Below, in pieces: positions 51,833 through 63,874 of a stretch of 64,000 nt of DNA. The notes beneath the pieces were generated by a model. That model saw nothing but the letters and a program-made list of their open reading frames with translations, did not search any database and was not told where the DNA came from. Position 1 is the first letter of the stretch. Each line of letters starts with the position of its first letter. Location: positions 366,721 through 430,720 of the forward strand of contig CM119271.1 of NCBI GenBank assembly GCA_051294375.1. Reading direction: 5' to 3'. Source of the stretch: Paraspadella gotoi (lineage: Eukaryota; Chaetognatha). The translations under genes were made by a program, and so were the position numbers.

Positions 51833-53706
51833 TCAATCTCTCTCCTTCGTCTCCGCTTTCCTCCCGCTCGCAGAAGGCGCCCGCGAGAACCAGCTGGGCC
51901 GTTGGCCATCAACGCGGATTTGCCTTCGCGCGCCGGATCCCAACCCGAAGGGCTCGTTCTCGTAGACGAACTCGATCTCCGTCGAGGGATGACGATGGCG
52001 GAACTCGTCGCCGAGGGTCGATTGGAGGCGAATGGTCTCTTGGCGCACTTTGGCGTAGCAGTTGGGGCAGATCCCCATGGGCAACCTCGGTTTTCCGCAC
52101 TGAAGAGGGATGGGGTAGACTAGAGTTATTCGGAGACTGGAAACTGTAGAATTTAATTTAATCCTTCTAATAAAATTGATACATTCATACGTACATTCTT
52201 ACGTACATAAAATCAAATTTATCAATTCATTCAATAAAAAAGCAATCTTGTCTCTGACTTTAGACAGGCTAAGGCTAAGGCTAAGCTTAAGCTAAGGCTA
52301 AGCTTAAGTTAAGGCTAAGCTTAAGGGGACCCAGTGATAAAAATGATATCATAAGCTTAAGGGTCTATAATCAAAAAAATTTGAATAGTGATAATCGTTA
52401 ATTTTTTTTTTTCGTATGGGAAAGTGGCTAAAAAATTTTTATCTGTCATTGTAGCGGAAAAAAAAATTTAATAATTATGAAAAAAAAATTAGTTGATCCT
52501 ACCTAATTATATATATAATCTATTATTTTATTTTTGCATTCAAAAATATTTTTTAATAAATTTCAAATTTTTAATTTTTATTATACAAAGTTACAATTTT
52601 AGGTTTAAGCCTCATTGAACAAAGGCTTTATAAAATTATTATTTTTTTATTTTTATATTCACTTAAAAGCAAAAAAATTAAACCTAAATTCTATTCTTAT
52701 AAAAACAAAACTGTAATAACTATTAATTAATATTCATATTCATCCCTTAAACGAATTATTAAATTATATTAATTAATTAATTATAATAATTAAGAATTTA
52801 ACAAAAGTACAGAACCTTTCTTTTTTTATATTTATATTATATTATATTTTATTTTTATCCAATTAACAGAATCTTTTAAAAAAAAGTTTAAATAAAATCA
52901 GTCGATACCTTAAATTTTGATTCATTTTTTTTTATTTAAATTTTTGTGATAAAAGCTAAAAATCTTTTTAAAATTAGATCTTTCTCTTTTTTTTTAAAAA
53001 AAATTTAAATTTGAAAAATAATTTTTTTTACTGATTTTTTAAATAAAATTAAGCTAGCTGATTATATCGAATTTTTTAACTACTTTCCCAAATGATTATA
53101 GAAGAAAGAATCATATAGTCAGAACCAGCTTAAGTTAAAGGGTCAAACGTTATGCTTTCAGCTTTTTACCCCCCCTGGTCACTTGGTCCCCTTAAGTTAA
53201 GGCCTCCATTCCTACATTAATATTTCCAGTCAAGACTCGGTATCTACTAGTTCTGGATTCCCTCTCAATGAAGTGGTACAATGTTTTTAAGAATAATCAA
53301 TGTTCCCTCGACACAGTCCTCTTACCTCCAAGCAATGCTTGATTCCTCTGTACGGCATCCCGTACTTCCACCGCGACGAAGACGGCGCCAACGAGAACAT
53401 CCGGCGCCGCTTCACCCAACGCGTCGTCCTCCTCCACGTCCACGACATGGGGCTAAGCAGAGGTTCCAGGGAAAAGGCGTTTCGAGTCTGAGCGGGGAAA
53501 GGGAAAGCGCCGGACGCAACGCCAGAATCCAAGGCCAACGCCGGAAAGAGACCCGGTGGCGGACGTTGTCCTTTGTCGCTGCCGCCGAGCAGGCGTTCAG
53601 CGGCGGAAGTCAAGCAGGTGGCCAGGCGATAGGACTGCGGGGCAAGGGTCGATCCGTAGTAGATGAGTCTTCGTGCGAAATCCGTTAAGCGGGAAGAGGT
53701 AGACAT
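51833..53706 (-). CDS. MRPL32: Mitochondrial large-subunit ribosomal protein bL32m
   Basis: Two exons, 53326-53706 and 51833-52099, joined in phase 0, give 215 residues. bL32m is a zinc-ribbon protein of the mitoribosome large subunit, matured by the m-AAA protease. The join restores C125-x2-C128-G with C138-x2-C141 (HCLECG and CPNCYAKV), matching CPECG/CAYCYEKV in human MRPL32. Upstream RTTRWVKRRR fits the Arg-rich start of the mature protein, and RPSWF near the end matches the family's conserved RPSWF. The N-terminal 60 residues look like a mitochondrial presequence (Arg/Ser/Leu-rich). The intron holds a TTAA-flanked element. Confidence 0.92.
52262..52324. repeat. AAGGCT/AAGCTT short tandem repeat
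   Basis: Six-base units GGCTAA and GCTTAA in mixed order, directly left of the TTAA-flanked element. Confidence 0.8.
52325..53191. mobile_element. TTAA-flanked element with GGGGACC ends
   Basis: Ends GGGGACCCAGTGA and (complement) GGGGACCAAGTGA, with TTAA directly outside (52321-52324, 53192-53195). TTAA duplications are typical of piggyBac-type insertion. The 867-bp AT-rich interior has no transposase. Confidence 0.65.
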
Positions 53707-53981
53707 CGCCGCCCCTTTAGCCCGATCCGAGCCGAATATATAAATATTTTTTTTAGTTTCTTTTTTCCCAACACGTTCTTCCGATGGAAACAAACTTATG
53801 TTTTTTTTAGTTATGTGAAAAATAAAATTTAAGACATGACTAGAAAATTATACTACTACAATTTCGCAAAGAAGCATGGAGAAAGAAATAAGGATGGGAA
53901 AGCAGAGAGTCTTTTCCTTCAAAGTTCGATGTTTTTGTAGTGAGAGGAAACAGTCCCGAGGAATGTCAAAAGGTTCGGCGA

Positions 53982-54985
<1,004 letters not shown>

Positions 54986-57900
54986 CTAATGTTCTGCTGT
55001 CGGCGGAAGATCTGGTGACGGTTGACTTCGGGGAAGGGATGGCTCCGGCGATTCCGACGTCCCCTCCGTCTCCTTCGACGCGCGATTCAAGTAGCGTCTA
55101 AAAATAGAAAGAGACTTTATGAACTCATTCCTATTTTTTCAACTTCTTTCCTTCCCCCGCGTTCACCTTTTGGCCTGCTGCATCAAGAGCGCCTTCCTGT
55201 TCCTCAGCATATTCTCCCGCTCCGACGAGGACTTGGAGAAGCGGCCGCCGACGGCCTCGATCGGAGACGTCGCCGCCGACGCCGCTTCGACCAGCGATTC
55301 CGACTCGGAGAGCGAAAGAGGAAGCGAGGGGGATGCGTGGGAATCATCGACGGCGGTGCCGAAGTCAGGCGTCGACGCGGAGGCTCGGAGAGGGTCGGTG
55401 AGACGAGCGGGAAGGCGGCGGCGAATTTGGATCAAGTCCTCGACGGTTTCTTCTTCTTCGTCGTCTTCGTCGTCATAATCGTCGTCTTCGTCCCCGATGT
55501 CGTCGTATCTGATTTTTAAAAAAAAACTTAAATTATTTCTCCACAACCCCCTCCCCGAGCCCCGCCCCCCCCCCTGGGGTACCGATTTAGTCCCTTCCCT
55601 CCTCATTCCACCTCCCCTCCGAATCGCACCCGTCCAACAACTCCATCGGCCCCAACAATCCCCCGCCTCCTTCGCTGTCGCCGCTCGGCGCCACTTCCGC
55701 GGACGACGAAGCCGACGTCTGAAAAGTCGACGCCGACGACGTGGCGGATTCGGGCGGCGTCGGGGTGAGGCGGCGCGGTGGTGGCAGGAGACGACCCTCC
55801 AACACGTTGTCGACGGTGAGGTCGATGGAGCGCGTGATCTGAAGATCGGCGACGATGACGTCGACGGGCATGTGGGGGAAGACGGTCTGAACCTCGCGGG
55901 CCATCGATTCCACTTGGGAGGTAGGGAGGCGGGGGGGTTCGCCGCCCAGGGATAGGGAGTGGGTCACCTAAGGGGGGGGATTTTAAAGCTGTCAATGGCA
56001 GCGTCAATCTCGCTCAGACCCTCAGATCTCTCTCTCACCTCGACCGAAAAGGATGGCAACCAACTGACGTAACGCGATCCATCGAAATGGAAGAAATGAT
56101 TTCTTTGGGGCGCCGGCGGCGGACGAGCCGCTTGATCGCCCGCGGCGGCGTTACCGTTGGCGCCATTGGCGGGAGCGGCGCCAGCGGCGTCGAATTCTCC
56201 AGTCGCCGCCGACGCCGCTTCGTTACCCCGGGAAGATTCTTGGAGGGACGTTCGGCAGGTTGGGCAGGAAATGTCCTGTAAGGTTTTTTAAATGGACTTG
56301 ATTATTTGTATTGTAATTTGTATTGTGTGGCGGTATATTAACGACGCCTCACATCCAGCATCGTTCAGCCAATCCCATTGGCTTAGAGGGGAAAGGCACC
56401 ATCCCAGGCGTTGCATCCACATTCCACAATCCCAGGCGTTGCAGCCACATTCCACAATCTTACGACTTCCCTCTGCGTTGGCAAAGCGAGACCGTCCCAG
56501 GGAAACCGCGCCAGTGACAGGAGGCGTCACTGAGGGTCGGAAGCCCCCAAAGCCAAGAATGAGATGCCCCATCCCAATGGGCATCACAGGCAACCCGGCT
56601 GTTGCCATAATTGCATGAAAAAGTTACTTTCTGCCCGAGTTTTTGAATTAGATATTAGACATCATTCTTTTTAAAAAGTCATTTATTGAAAATTTCAAAA
56701 TATCTACAGAAGGCTTCATATTATAAAATGAGGTAACCATTTTTTGTGACCAGAACTCGTTCCGAGAAAACTACTGGACCAAATTAATTGAAATTTGGTA
56801 TTAACGATCCATGTGAATACAAATAGAACTATCGAGGCAAATTTAAATATTTGACCCCTGAGCTGAGATATGGGCCCCCCGGGTGGTCACCCATAGGGGA
56901 AAAAATTTGTTTCATTATTTTTGTTTTGAGCAGTTGCATAGACGTTTTCTCTTCCACAAAAACGTATTTATTACCTCAAAAATATTAGTTTACCTTAATT
57001 TTCACCTTCATGAACATCAGCAGTTCAAGTCAGATTTGAAATAATTTGGGAAAATTGGAAGTAAAACGATGAACCATGTTTAATTATTGAAAATTCATAA
57101 ATTTTAGTTCTAAAATGTTTTTTTCATATGTTTAAAACTTCAATGCACCTGATGCTACTACACAATTTTAAAAAATGAATTAAAAAATTTTAGCCTTTTT
57201 TGGCCCCCCAGGGGTCCACCCCCAGGGCTCTGTATCTCTTGTCAGGGGTTGAATATCAAAATTCGCCTCAATAGTTCCATTTATATTGTCATTAGCACTC
57301 TAAATGTAAAATTTCATGAAATTCGATCAGGTAGTTTGGTGGGAACAGATTCTGGTCACAAAAAATGGTTACCTCATTTTATAATATGAAGCCTTCTGTA
57401 AAAGTTCTGTAAAAGTCTGACCAGAAAGGGGTGGATGTAGCGATAGTATTTCATACCCCGTTACTCGTCAGCAGCACCTATGGCGCCGGAGGTAGCACGA
57501 GCTCCTCCCAACCCAAAGGACTTGGGTTCGTGCCCTGCTGATTCACACAAGTAAAAGCGGGACGGGGCGTCTAACCCACTTGTAGTGACGGACTACAGCC
57601 CGTCCGAAGTTCGGGACCTTGTGTGCAACGGACGGTGAACTGTTCGCGACATCGTCTTCCACATGGAGAAAATAATTTGTTATGGGATTAACGTTTTTGT
57701 TGAGGGTTAGGACTACAAAGTAGAATTGTATGTTCTGATAGGGATACATACCGCGGGAAAGCTGTTTAAAGAAAGGGGCCCCTCCCCCAACCCTAACCCG
57801 GAGATGTACGAGAGGCCTGGGAGAGATTAGGGTTGAGAGAGGCACGGAGTTAACAGGAGGCCCGGTTTAAGATTAGGGGTGACAGGCCCGTGAGTGATGT

Positions 57901-58685
57901 GTCAAAGGCGGTTAGGGTTAGGGTTGAGGCACGGAAATGTACGAGAAGCACGGCCCGGGTTAGGGTTGGGAGAGAGGCATGGAGTTGAACGGGAGGCCCG
58001 GTTTAGGGTTGGGAGAGAGGCTCGTGGGTAATGTGTCAAAAGCGGTTAGGGTTGAGGCATAGAGATGTACGGGAGGCCCGGGCCCGGGTTAGGGGAGAGG
58101 CATGGAGTTGAACTGGAGGCCCTAGTTAGGGTTGAGGGAGGGGCCCATGGTTGACTTGTCAAAGGCAGTTAGGGTTAGGGTTGAAGCATGGAGATGTACG
58201 GGGAGGCCTGAACCTGGGTTAGGGTTAGAGGAGAGGCAGGGAGTTTAACAGGAGGCCCGGTTTAGGGTTGGGGCCCCGAGGTTGATGCGTCGTAGGCGGT
58301 TAGGGTTGGGGGAGGAGCCCGTGAGTGATGCGTTCATCCCCGTGTCTCAACATCAGCCGCGAGCCTCTCCTCTTACTCACGCCTTTCATTATATACGCTA
58401 CTTTTATCACCAACTAGAACCAGATATAGGCGAGCCATCACCAAATTCACCAAACTCTTCTTTCTTAATAATATTCATTTTTTTAGTTATTTATTATTTA
58501 TTTATTATTATGGTTATTATACTTTTATTATTATTTTTTTTTATGTTATTTTCAATAATTAGGAGAGGAGCCAGTTGACTCACTCAATCCTCAGAATTCA
58601 ACTGTCCATGTATGGATAATTAACAATATCAAAATTAAAAGCATGTGGCAGACTCAAACTTGCGACCTTCGAAGTTTATGAACCA

Positions 58686-58720
<35 letters not shown>

Positions 58721-59245
58721 GTTTGTGTCCTTAATTGTCCCTAAAATGTCCTTCAGTCGTATATTCCATTGTCTCTCTTAGACTAGGAGTAACCGACCAA
58801 ATTCAAATTTTAATTGGAACAGCATGAAACAAATTCATTATTGGTATTAGTTATTGTGTTAAAATATTTTTTTACAAAAATGTTCTGAACCATGAATAAT
58901 TCGCTAATTAAAATTATCTTATTGCTATATATTATCAAAAATTTTTTTTCATATTTTAAGTTTTTTCATTGATTCTGATAGAGCTTAAAAAGTTAAGCAA
59001 AAAATGTAATTAAAACTTTTTAAAATTTTGATATTTTATTATTGAAAATTAGCTAAAACTGATAAATCATCGGATGATGATGATGATAATATTTTTTTAA
59101 GGTTTTCCTTTTACAAAGAATTTTTAATTGTTACAACGATTTTATTATTAATAATTTGCAGACATGTTTCGACTCAGAGATTTTCGAGTCTTCATCAGCG
59201 CTTTTTGACAGTTGTGAATAATGGGACAATTTGTGAGTTAAAGAA

Positions 59246-59281
<36 letters not shown>

Positions 59282-62200
59282 TCAGAAAAGGTTAAAGTTT
59301 CCAACAAAGAATTGAGACAGATTAGTGGTCAGTTTAGAGGACAGATTTAGTTAAGGCTAGATTGAATAAGTGGTGAAAAGAAATAAAATTTGGTGAAAGG
59401 TGAGAGAGAGAGAAATAAACAATTACATTTGAGCAATGTACAACAAAGATAAAATTAAACAAACTTGATTTGTATGTCTAATAACAAAATTGCAATAAAT
59501 TAATTTTGAAATTTGAAAAATTGAAATGAATGAAATTTTAAATATAAGAGTTTAATTCAGAGGGATAGATAAGTAAAGATTTTAGTAAAATATAAGATGT
59601 ATGAAAGAGCTCAAAATGAGCAAGCCCCCCCGGGTCTTATGAAGGAAAGGCATGGCTGATGGTGCCGGGTCATTGGCGCGTCATAGGCTGAGAGGACAGT
59701 GGGGTTGATCTCATGTTTGCTGGCTCGGGCAACGATCCCTGAGGAAAGAGACCCAGAGCTACCCTGATGTCCCTCTGGCCTGATATGCCTGCCGACGGCC
59801 CTCTTCTCACCTGACGGTGAGGCGGGCGAGTATCACCACTGTCAAAAAGCGCTGATGAAGACTCAAAAATCTCTGAGTCGAAACATGTCTGCAACTTATT
59901 AATAATAAAATCGTTGTAACAATTAAAAATTCTTTGTAAATCTCTATACAACAACGAAAAGAAAGGATATACCATGGATACCAAGGTTTTTCCTAAATTT
60001 GACCCACTAATCATCAAAATATTAAAAAAAGAATTATACTTTGTATAGACAACTTTCCATAAGCTATCTGAATAAAATTCGACATTTTCTATCTATAAAT
60101 AAAATTTTGGTCCATTGAAAGTTTTCTCAGAAATGTATGAAGTTTCATTTGGGAAGGTTCCCAAATCAAACTTCTGACCCACCCCATTGACAAAGATTGG
60201 CCCTACTTAGCAGAGAGGGAAGAGTAGTACTTTTTATATATTTTCCTCGCTTCTCTCTACTCGCGCTCGAGTAATAGATCCTCTTCCACCTCCCTTTCAT
60301 CCCCTTTTCCCCTCCTCATCGAGCGTCAGTCATCACCTCGGCAGAGAGAGAGATTCACTTCAGTCTCGAGTCACTTGAGGGAAGGAGACACTTTTCCACA
60401 GAATATATGTTTTTTTTTGGTCATTTATTTTCTGGGTTTTTCCTTTCCTTTACCGTTAGAGAGACAGCCCACCATCTTCAGCCAGCCTCAGCTTAGTATT
60501 TCCATTGTTATTGTTATCCGTTTCTTTGGAGAATAAATTCATTCTCGATCTTAACCTATTAACTTTAATATCTCTTGCCACACGTGGTGAGCCCGACGTG
60601 ATCTCTTTTCTGGCTGAGAAAAAAATCAATGAGAATCTTTTCTAAACTTTATTATTTGCTCGAAAAAAAAAAAAAAAATTTAAAGTATAAGGCCATCCTT
60701 AGACAATAGACATGCCCCAGCCCAGAACGTTAATAAAGGGAAAGTCAAGTCCGGACTCGAATTCACTACACACCTGCTCCAACCAGGATCTCAAGCAAGA
60801 GTTGTGAAAAAAGTGTCCACAGGGAAGGCGTCGCGCCGTTTCCATCCTGTCCCAACAGATGGCGCATGAATCGTCACCTCCGTCCTGACGGAGACGGTCC
60901 AAGTCTTCCTTCGACGCCATCGGGTATCTGCGATCGAGAGAAATATAGCGGCGTTTTCACGGGGATTTATAAACATTTTTATTTCATAGTAAACAAAAGG
61001 ATAATACCAGAATTTTACAAATAACGAAAAAAAGGGCATCAAAAGGATTGATAATTTTGCTTTAAGCAAACCTGACTAACCTGGCCTCCATCCTGGCGAC
61101 GACCCGCAGGTAGTTCTTGTGTCGTCGACATCGCCTCTGAATCTCGTGAAAGAGGAACCGAAGCTGCATGCAGATGACCAGAGAAGCCATGGACAGGAAG
61201 ATGTTGCTCCAAATCTATGGTGAGGAAGAAAAAAATTTCAATAGTATTCAATGCAATATGTACATGATTTTATTTTTAATACAATAAAAAGTTTAAAAAA
61301 TCAATTATGAGGCAAAAAACTGAACAAAAAATGGAGACGAACATAATTATTATGCAATATTCAAAAACAAAACCTCATTTAATAATGTTACATTTTTATT
61401 TTATATTAAGTTTATCCCTTAAATTGCCACGCCCAATCGTTACCTACCTCGCCCACTTTCCTTAGCCTTACCAGCATATGCAGATGGTGCAAAAAGTCGA
61501 AGCAGAGCGCCGTCAACTCGAAGGTAAGTTCGGCGTAATAGACGAAGGTGCCGCGCCGCTCCCAAGTCCCTTCCTGATTGATATCCCACAAGTAGATCGA
61601 GTACCGGGCGATCACGTACATCGTTTTTAGCAAGAGTATGGCGCACTGGTGGAAAAAATGGAGGGGGCAAGAGTTTAATTCTAAGACCTTAGGTCTAATA
61701 AACTTCTCAGTAACTTACCTCGGCTCCCATGAAGCCGAAGGTGTTAAGGTCATGATGCCATCCGACTTTGACGCAGATTCCCATGAGTCCGCAAGAGATG
61801 AAGAAGATGGCGAGGAGGAGGGAGAGGACTTGGACGTGAGTCCATTTCGGGGTCGTGGGAGAGAAAGACAACTAAGGGAGATTAAAATACAGATTATCCT
61901 AACATATAACAAAGAATGTAACATACGGCCAACCACTCACGTATTCAAATCTGTCCTTCGACAATTGCGAGAGATGATGTAAAAATCCTAGGACGGAGAA
62001 CCAAGCTCTGGAAATGAGGAATAAGAGATAAGGAGAGAAAGAAAGAGAGAGAGAGAGAGAAGCAACCTACCCCCATGAGAGCACCTCTCCCAAATGCTGC
62101 ACGTTCAAGACCCCAAAGATAAAAATGAATTTGTAAAAAACAAAGTTCCAGAATCTGTCTTTAAGGTGTTGAGCCTCGGCGACGCGAAGCTCTCCGAAGA

Positions 62201-63461
62201 TGAGGTGTTGGATGACTTTGCCGACGAGGATCAGGAGACAATAGGCGGTGTTGACCAGGACCTGAGATTAATATAAAGTTAAAATAAAGAAAAATAAAAC
62301 TGACTTAATAATAAATATACTCATGAAGAGACTAGTAATTATTATTATATGTTAGTGACAGAACCATTCAATATAAGCAGTCCCTGAGCTTTGGATCAGG
62401 CTGTAACACCATGTTACAGGCGGGTTAAGCGCCCCGTCCCTCTTAACTGCCAGACGACCACCGGGCAAGAACCCCGGACCTTTGGGTTGGGAGGCGAACG
62501 ACTTGCCTCCGGCACCAATGGCCGCTGTGAACGGTTGGTGGATTTTAGTCCACCATACATCCCCCCTCCCGTAGGAGAAGTCTGTTGCGTCTCTTCAGTG
62601 AATTGTTGTTGGTGGAAAGTTCGTCACCAAGTTGAGGCATGTCGCCTGATGTGTTGTGGGTGGAAAGTGCATCGCCAGGTTGAGGCATGTCGCCTGAAAG
62701 TGTTTGTTGCTGTTGTGTTCGGAAGTCGGCTCACCAATGAAGAGACAGTAATTATTATTATATGTTAATGACAGAACCATTCAATATAAGCAGTCCCTGA
62801 GCTTCGATCAGGCTGTAACACCATGTTACAGGCGGGTTAAGCGCCCCGTCCCTCTTAACTTCCAGACGACCACCGGGCTAGAACCCCGGACCTTTGGTTG
62901 GGAGGCGAATGACTTGCCTCCGGCACTAATGGCCGCTGATGAACGGTTGGTGGATTTTAGTCCACCATACTCAGTACTTACCCAAACGCACCACGTCTCC
63001 TCAGTCAAGACGATGGTCATGCCGACGATTAACTCGTAGACGGAAAGATCCAAGGCGTCGCCAACGCCGTCTTCGACGACCACGTGCGGCGCCGTCTCCG
63101 TCTCATTTCCAACGAGAGTCGGATCGCCGCTCAAAGTGAATTGTTTGACGCTAACGACGGGGTGGGGGTGATTGGGAAAGGAAGGTTAAATTAGGTTTGA
63201 TGACAGTTTTTGAACAGACATCTCATACACAGGTGTAACATATTGATAAAAGGCACAACCTTTATCACTTTCCTTTTTCCCAATAGGATCCTATTCGAAC
63301 CTTCCCTCTCACTCAGACACTCACCTTTCGGGAATTCCCTGGGCCTGATTCGTCGCCGTCTGGTAGGCGTAGAACAGAGTTCCGAGGAAGAGAGCGATGC
63401 TGATGTTGGAGTAGGTCTTCAGCGTTGGAAGCGGAAGTGTCTCTAGAAAGAGGACCGGCAT
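54986..63461 (-). CDS. AMFR: AMFR/gp78, ER membrane RING E3 ubiquitin ligase
   Basis: Twelve exons: 63325-63461, 62982-63150, 62071-62261, 61941-62007, 61719-61871, 61472-61645, 61081-61214, 60774-60927, 56039-56275, 55612-55967, 55167-55508 and 54986-55097. All phases agree and give 741 residues (human 643). It works in ER-associated degradation. The membrane domain begins MPVLFLETLPLPTLKTYSN and includes HLKDRFWNFVFYKFIFIFG. The RING-H2 is C363, C366, C378, H380, H383, C386, C397, C400, split by intron 8. HFFHFDGSRYVSWLPSFSVE follows, then a CUE domain (about 489-531; FPHMPVDVIVADLQITRS). The UBE2G2-binding helix (RFSKSSSERENML to QQAKRRYLNR) is present. The tail ends DLPPTAEH, without a recognisable p97-binding VIM helix. 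An acidic stretch (GDEDDDYDDEDDEEEE) precedes the G2BR. Confidence 0.96.
56318..56608 (+). mobile_element. SINE-like repeat in AMFR intron 8
   Basis: Close relative of 36620-36846 with an internal short duplication (CATCCCAGGCGTTGCA twice). Ends CAACCCGGCTGTTGCCATAA. Confidence 0.7.
56707..57398. mobile_element. Complete CAGAAGGC-family TA element
   Basis: Perfect terminal inverted repeats of 49 bp (CAGAAGGCTTCATATTATAA...) followed by a longer imperfect inverted zone. TA outside both ends (56705-56706, 57399-57400). 692 bp, no transposase, so a MITE-like member. Confidence 0.9.
57440..57662 (+). mobile_element. tRNA-like repeat, single copy
   Basis: Plus-strand CAGCACCTATGGCGCCGGAG, then GGGTTCGTGCCCTGCTG; the same unit as 22347-22998 in opposite orientation. 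Confidence 0.65.
57835..58330 (+). repeat. Interstitial telomere-like array (GGTTAGGGTTAGGGTTGAGG)
   Basis: Degenerate units of about 90-110 bp; each has 1-3 TTAGGG/TTAGGGTT motifs and a CACGGAGATGTACGGGAGGC-like segment. Not a simple hexamer array. Confidence 0.8.
58331..59110. other. AMFR intron 8, AT-rich and (CT)n DNA
   Basis: Contains a (CT)n tract at 58690-58718; 58790-58920 resembles 1420-1560 (ATTCGCTAATTAAAATTAT). 58930-59105 is related to the repeat at 5510-5640. No exon seen. Confidence 0.45.
59161..59198 (-). ncRNA. Hammerhead-ribozyme-like motif, element E left end
   Basis: CTGATGA, extra A, stem II GACTC/GAGTC, GAAACATGTC. Stem I GCG pairs with TGC including one G-U. Reads out of the element. 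Confidence 0.65.
59852..59889 (+). ncRNA. Hammerhead-ribozyme-like motif, element E right end
   Basis: Same motif as the left end on the opposite strand, with one base change in the stem II loop. Confidence 0.65.
60216..60602 (+). mobile_element. LTR fragment with primer-binding site
   Basis: A polypyrimidine-rich LTR-like stretch ends CTCTTGCCACA. TGGTGAGCCCGACGTGAT at 60585-60602 is a PBS-like sequence. GGAGAATAAATTCATTCTCG matches 27735. No internal coding region, so solo LTR or TRIM-like. Confidence 0.55.
62322..62970 (-). mobile_element. tRNA-like repeat, two direct copies about 413 bp apart
   Basis: GACAGAACCATTCAATATAA begins both copies (62357, 62770). Minus-strand GGTGCCGGAGGCAAG and CCGGGGTTCTTGCCC are tRNA-like and relate it to 22347-22998. 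Copy 2 ends 11 bp from the AMFR exon 2 donor. Confidence 0.65.
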
Positions 63462-63874
63462 GGCGACGAGAAGCTGGGTTGGCGTTGGTTGATCGAGGCA
63501 AAAGAGTCGCTTAGCAACGATTCGTCGCCACGGACGAAACGTTGGAACATTTCCCGTACGACTTATTTTTTAAAAAACGACGTTTGAGTTTTTATCTTTT
63601 TACCCAAGTCAAGGTCTTTTCCTCGTCCGACCCAAACGGGTAATATCTTCCCTTTCGTTCAGTAAAGAAAATTCAATTAAATTCGGTAGAGAAGAGGACC
63701 CACACTCGCTCTTACGAATTAATAGTAATTATAATTTATTATTGGCAAAAAACCACGCTTTAAAACAAAAATCAAAAGGCTACACGCTTATTAACAAGAA
63801 TAAAAAATAAAGATATATCTCTTCCACGGAGGAAACATACTGGATCGCAATCAATTTGCTATGAAAAAGTATAA
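63462..63874. other. Intergenic upstream of AMFR
   Basis: Presumed AMFR promoter and 3' UTR of the next gene; no motif recognised. Confidence 0.45.

Larger units (their letters stand above)
59111..59939. mobile_element. Foldback element E with hammerhead-like motifs at both ends
   Basis: Inverted ends TTACAAAGAATTTTTAATTG and complement, about 105 bp. Both arms carry intact, outward-facing motifs. The interior has a GA-rich tract, TTCCAACAAAGAATTGAGAC, and on the minus strand CCAATGACCC followed by GCTCATTTTGAGCTC, all shared with A, B, C or G. Confidence 0.85.

Noticed and set aside
60699-60773. Continuation of the AMFR RING in the open frame after exon 8
   Set aside because: The frame runs into intron; the missing C397/C400 half of the RING is found 4.5 kb away in exon 9 with matching phase.
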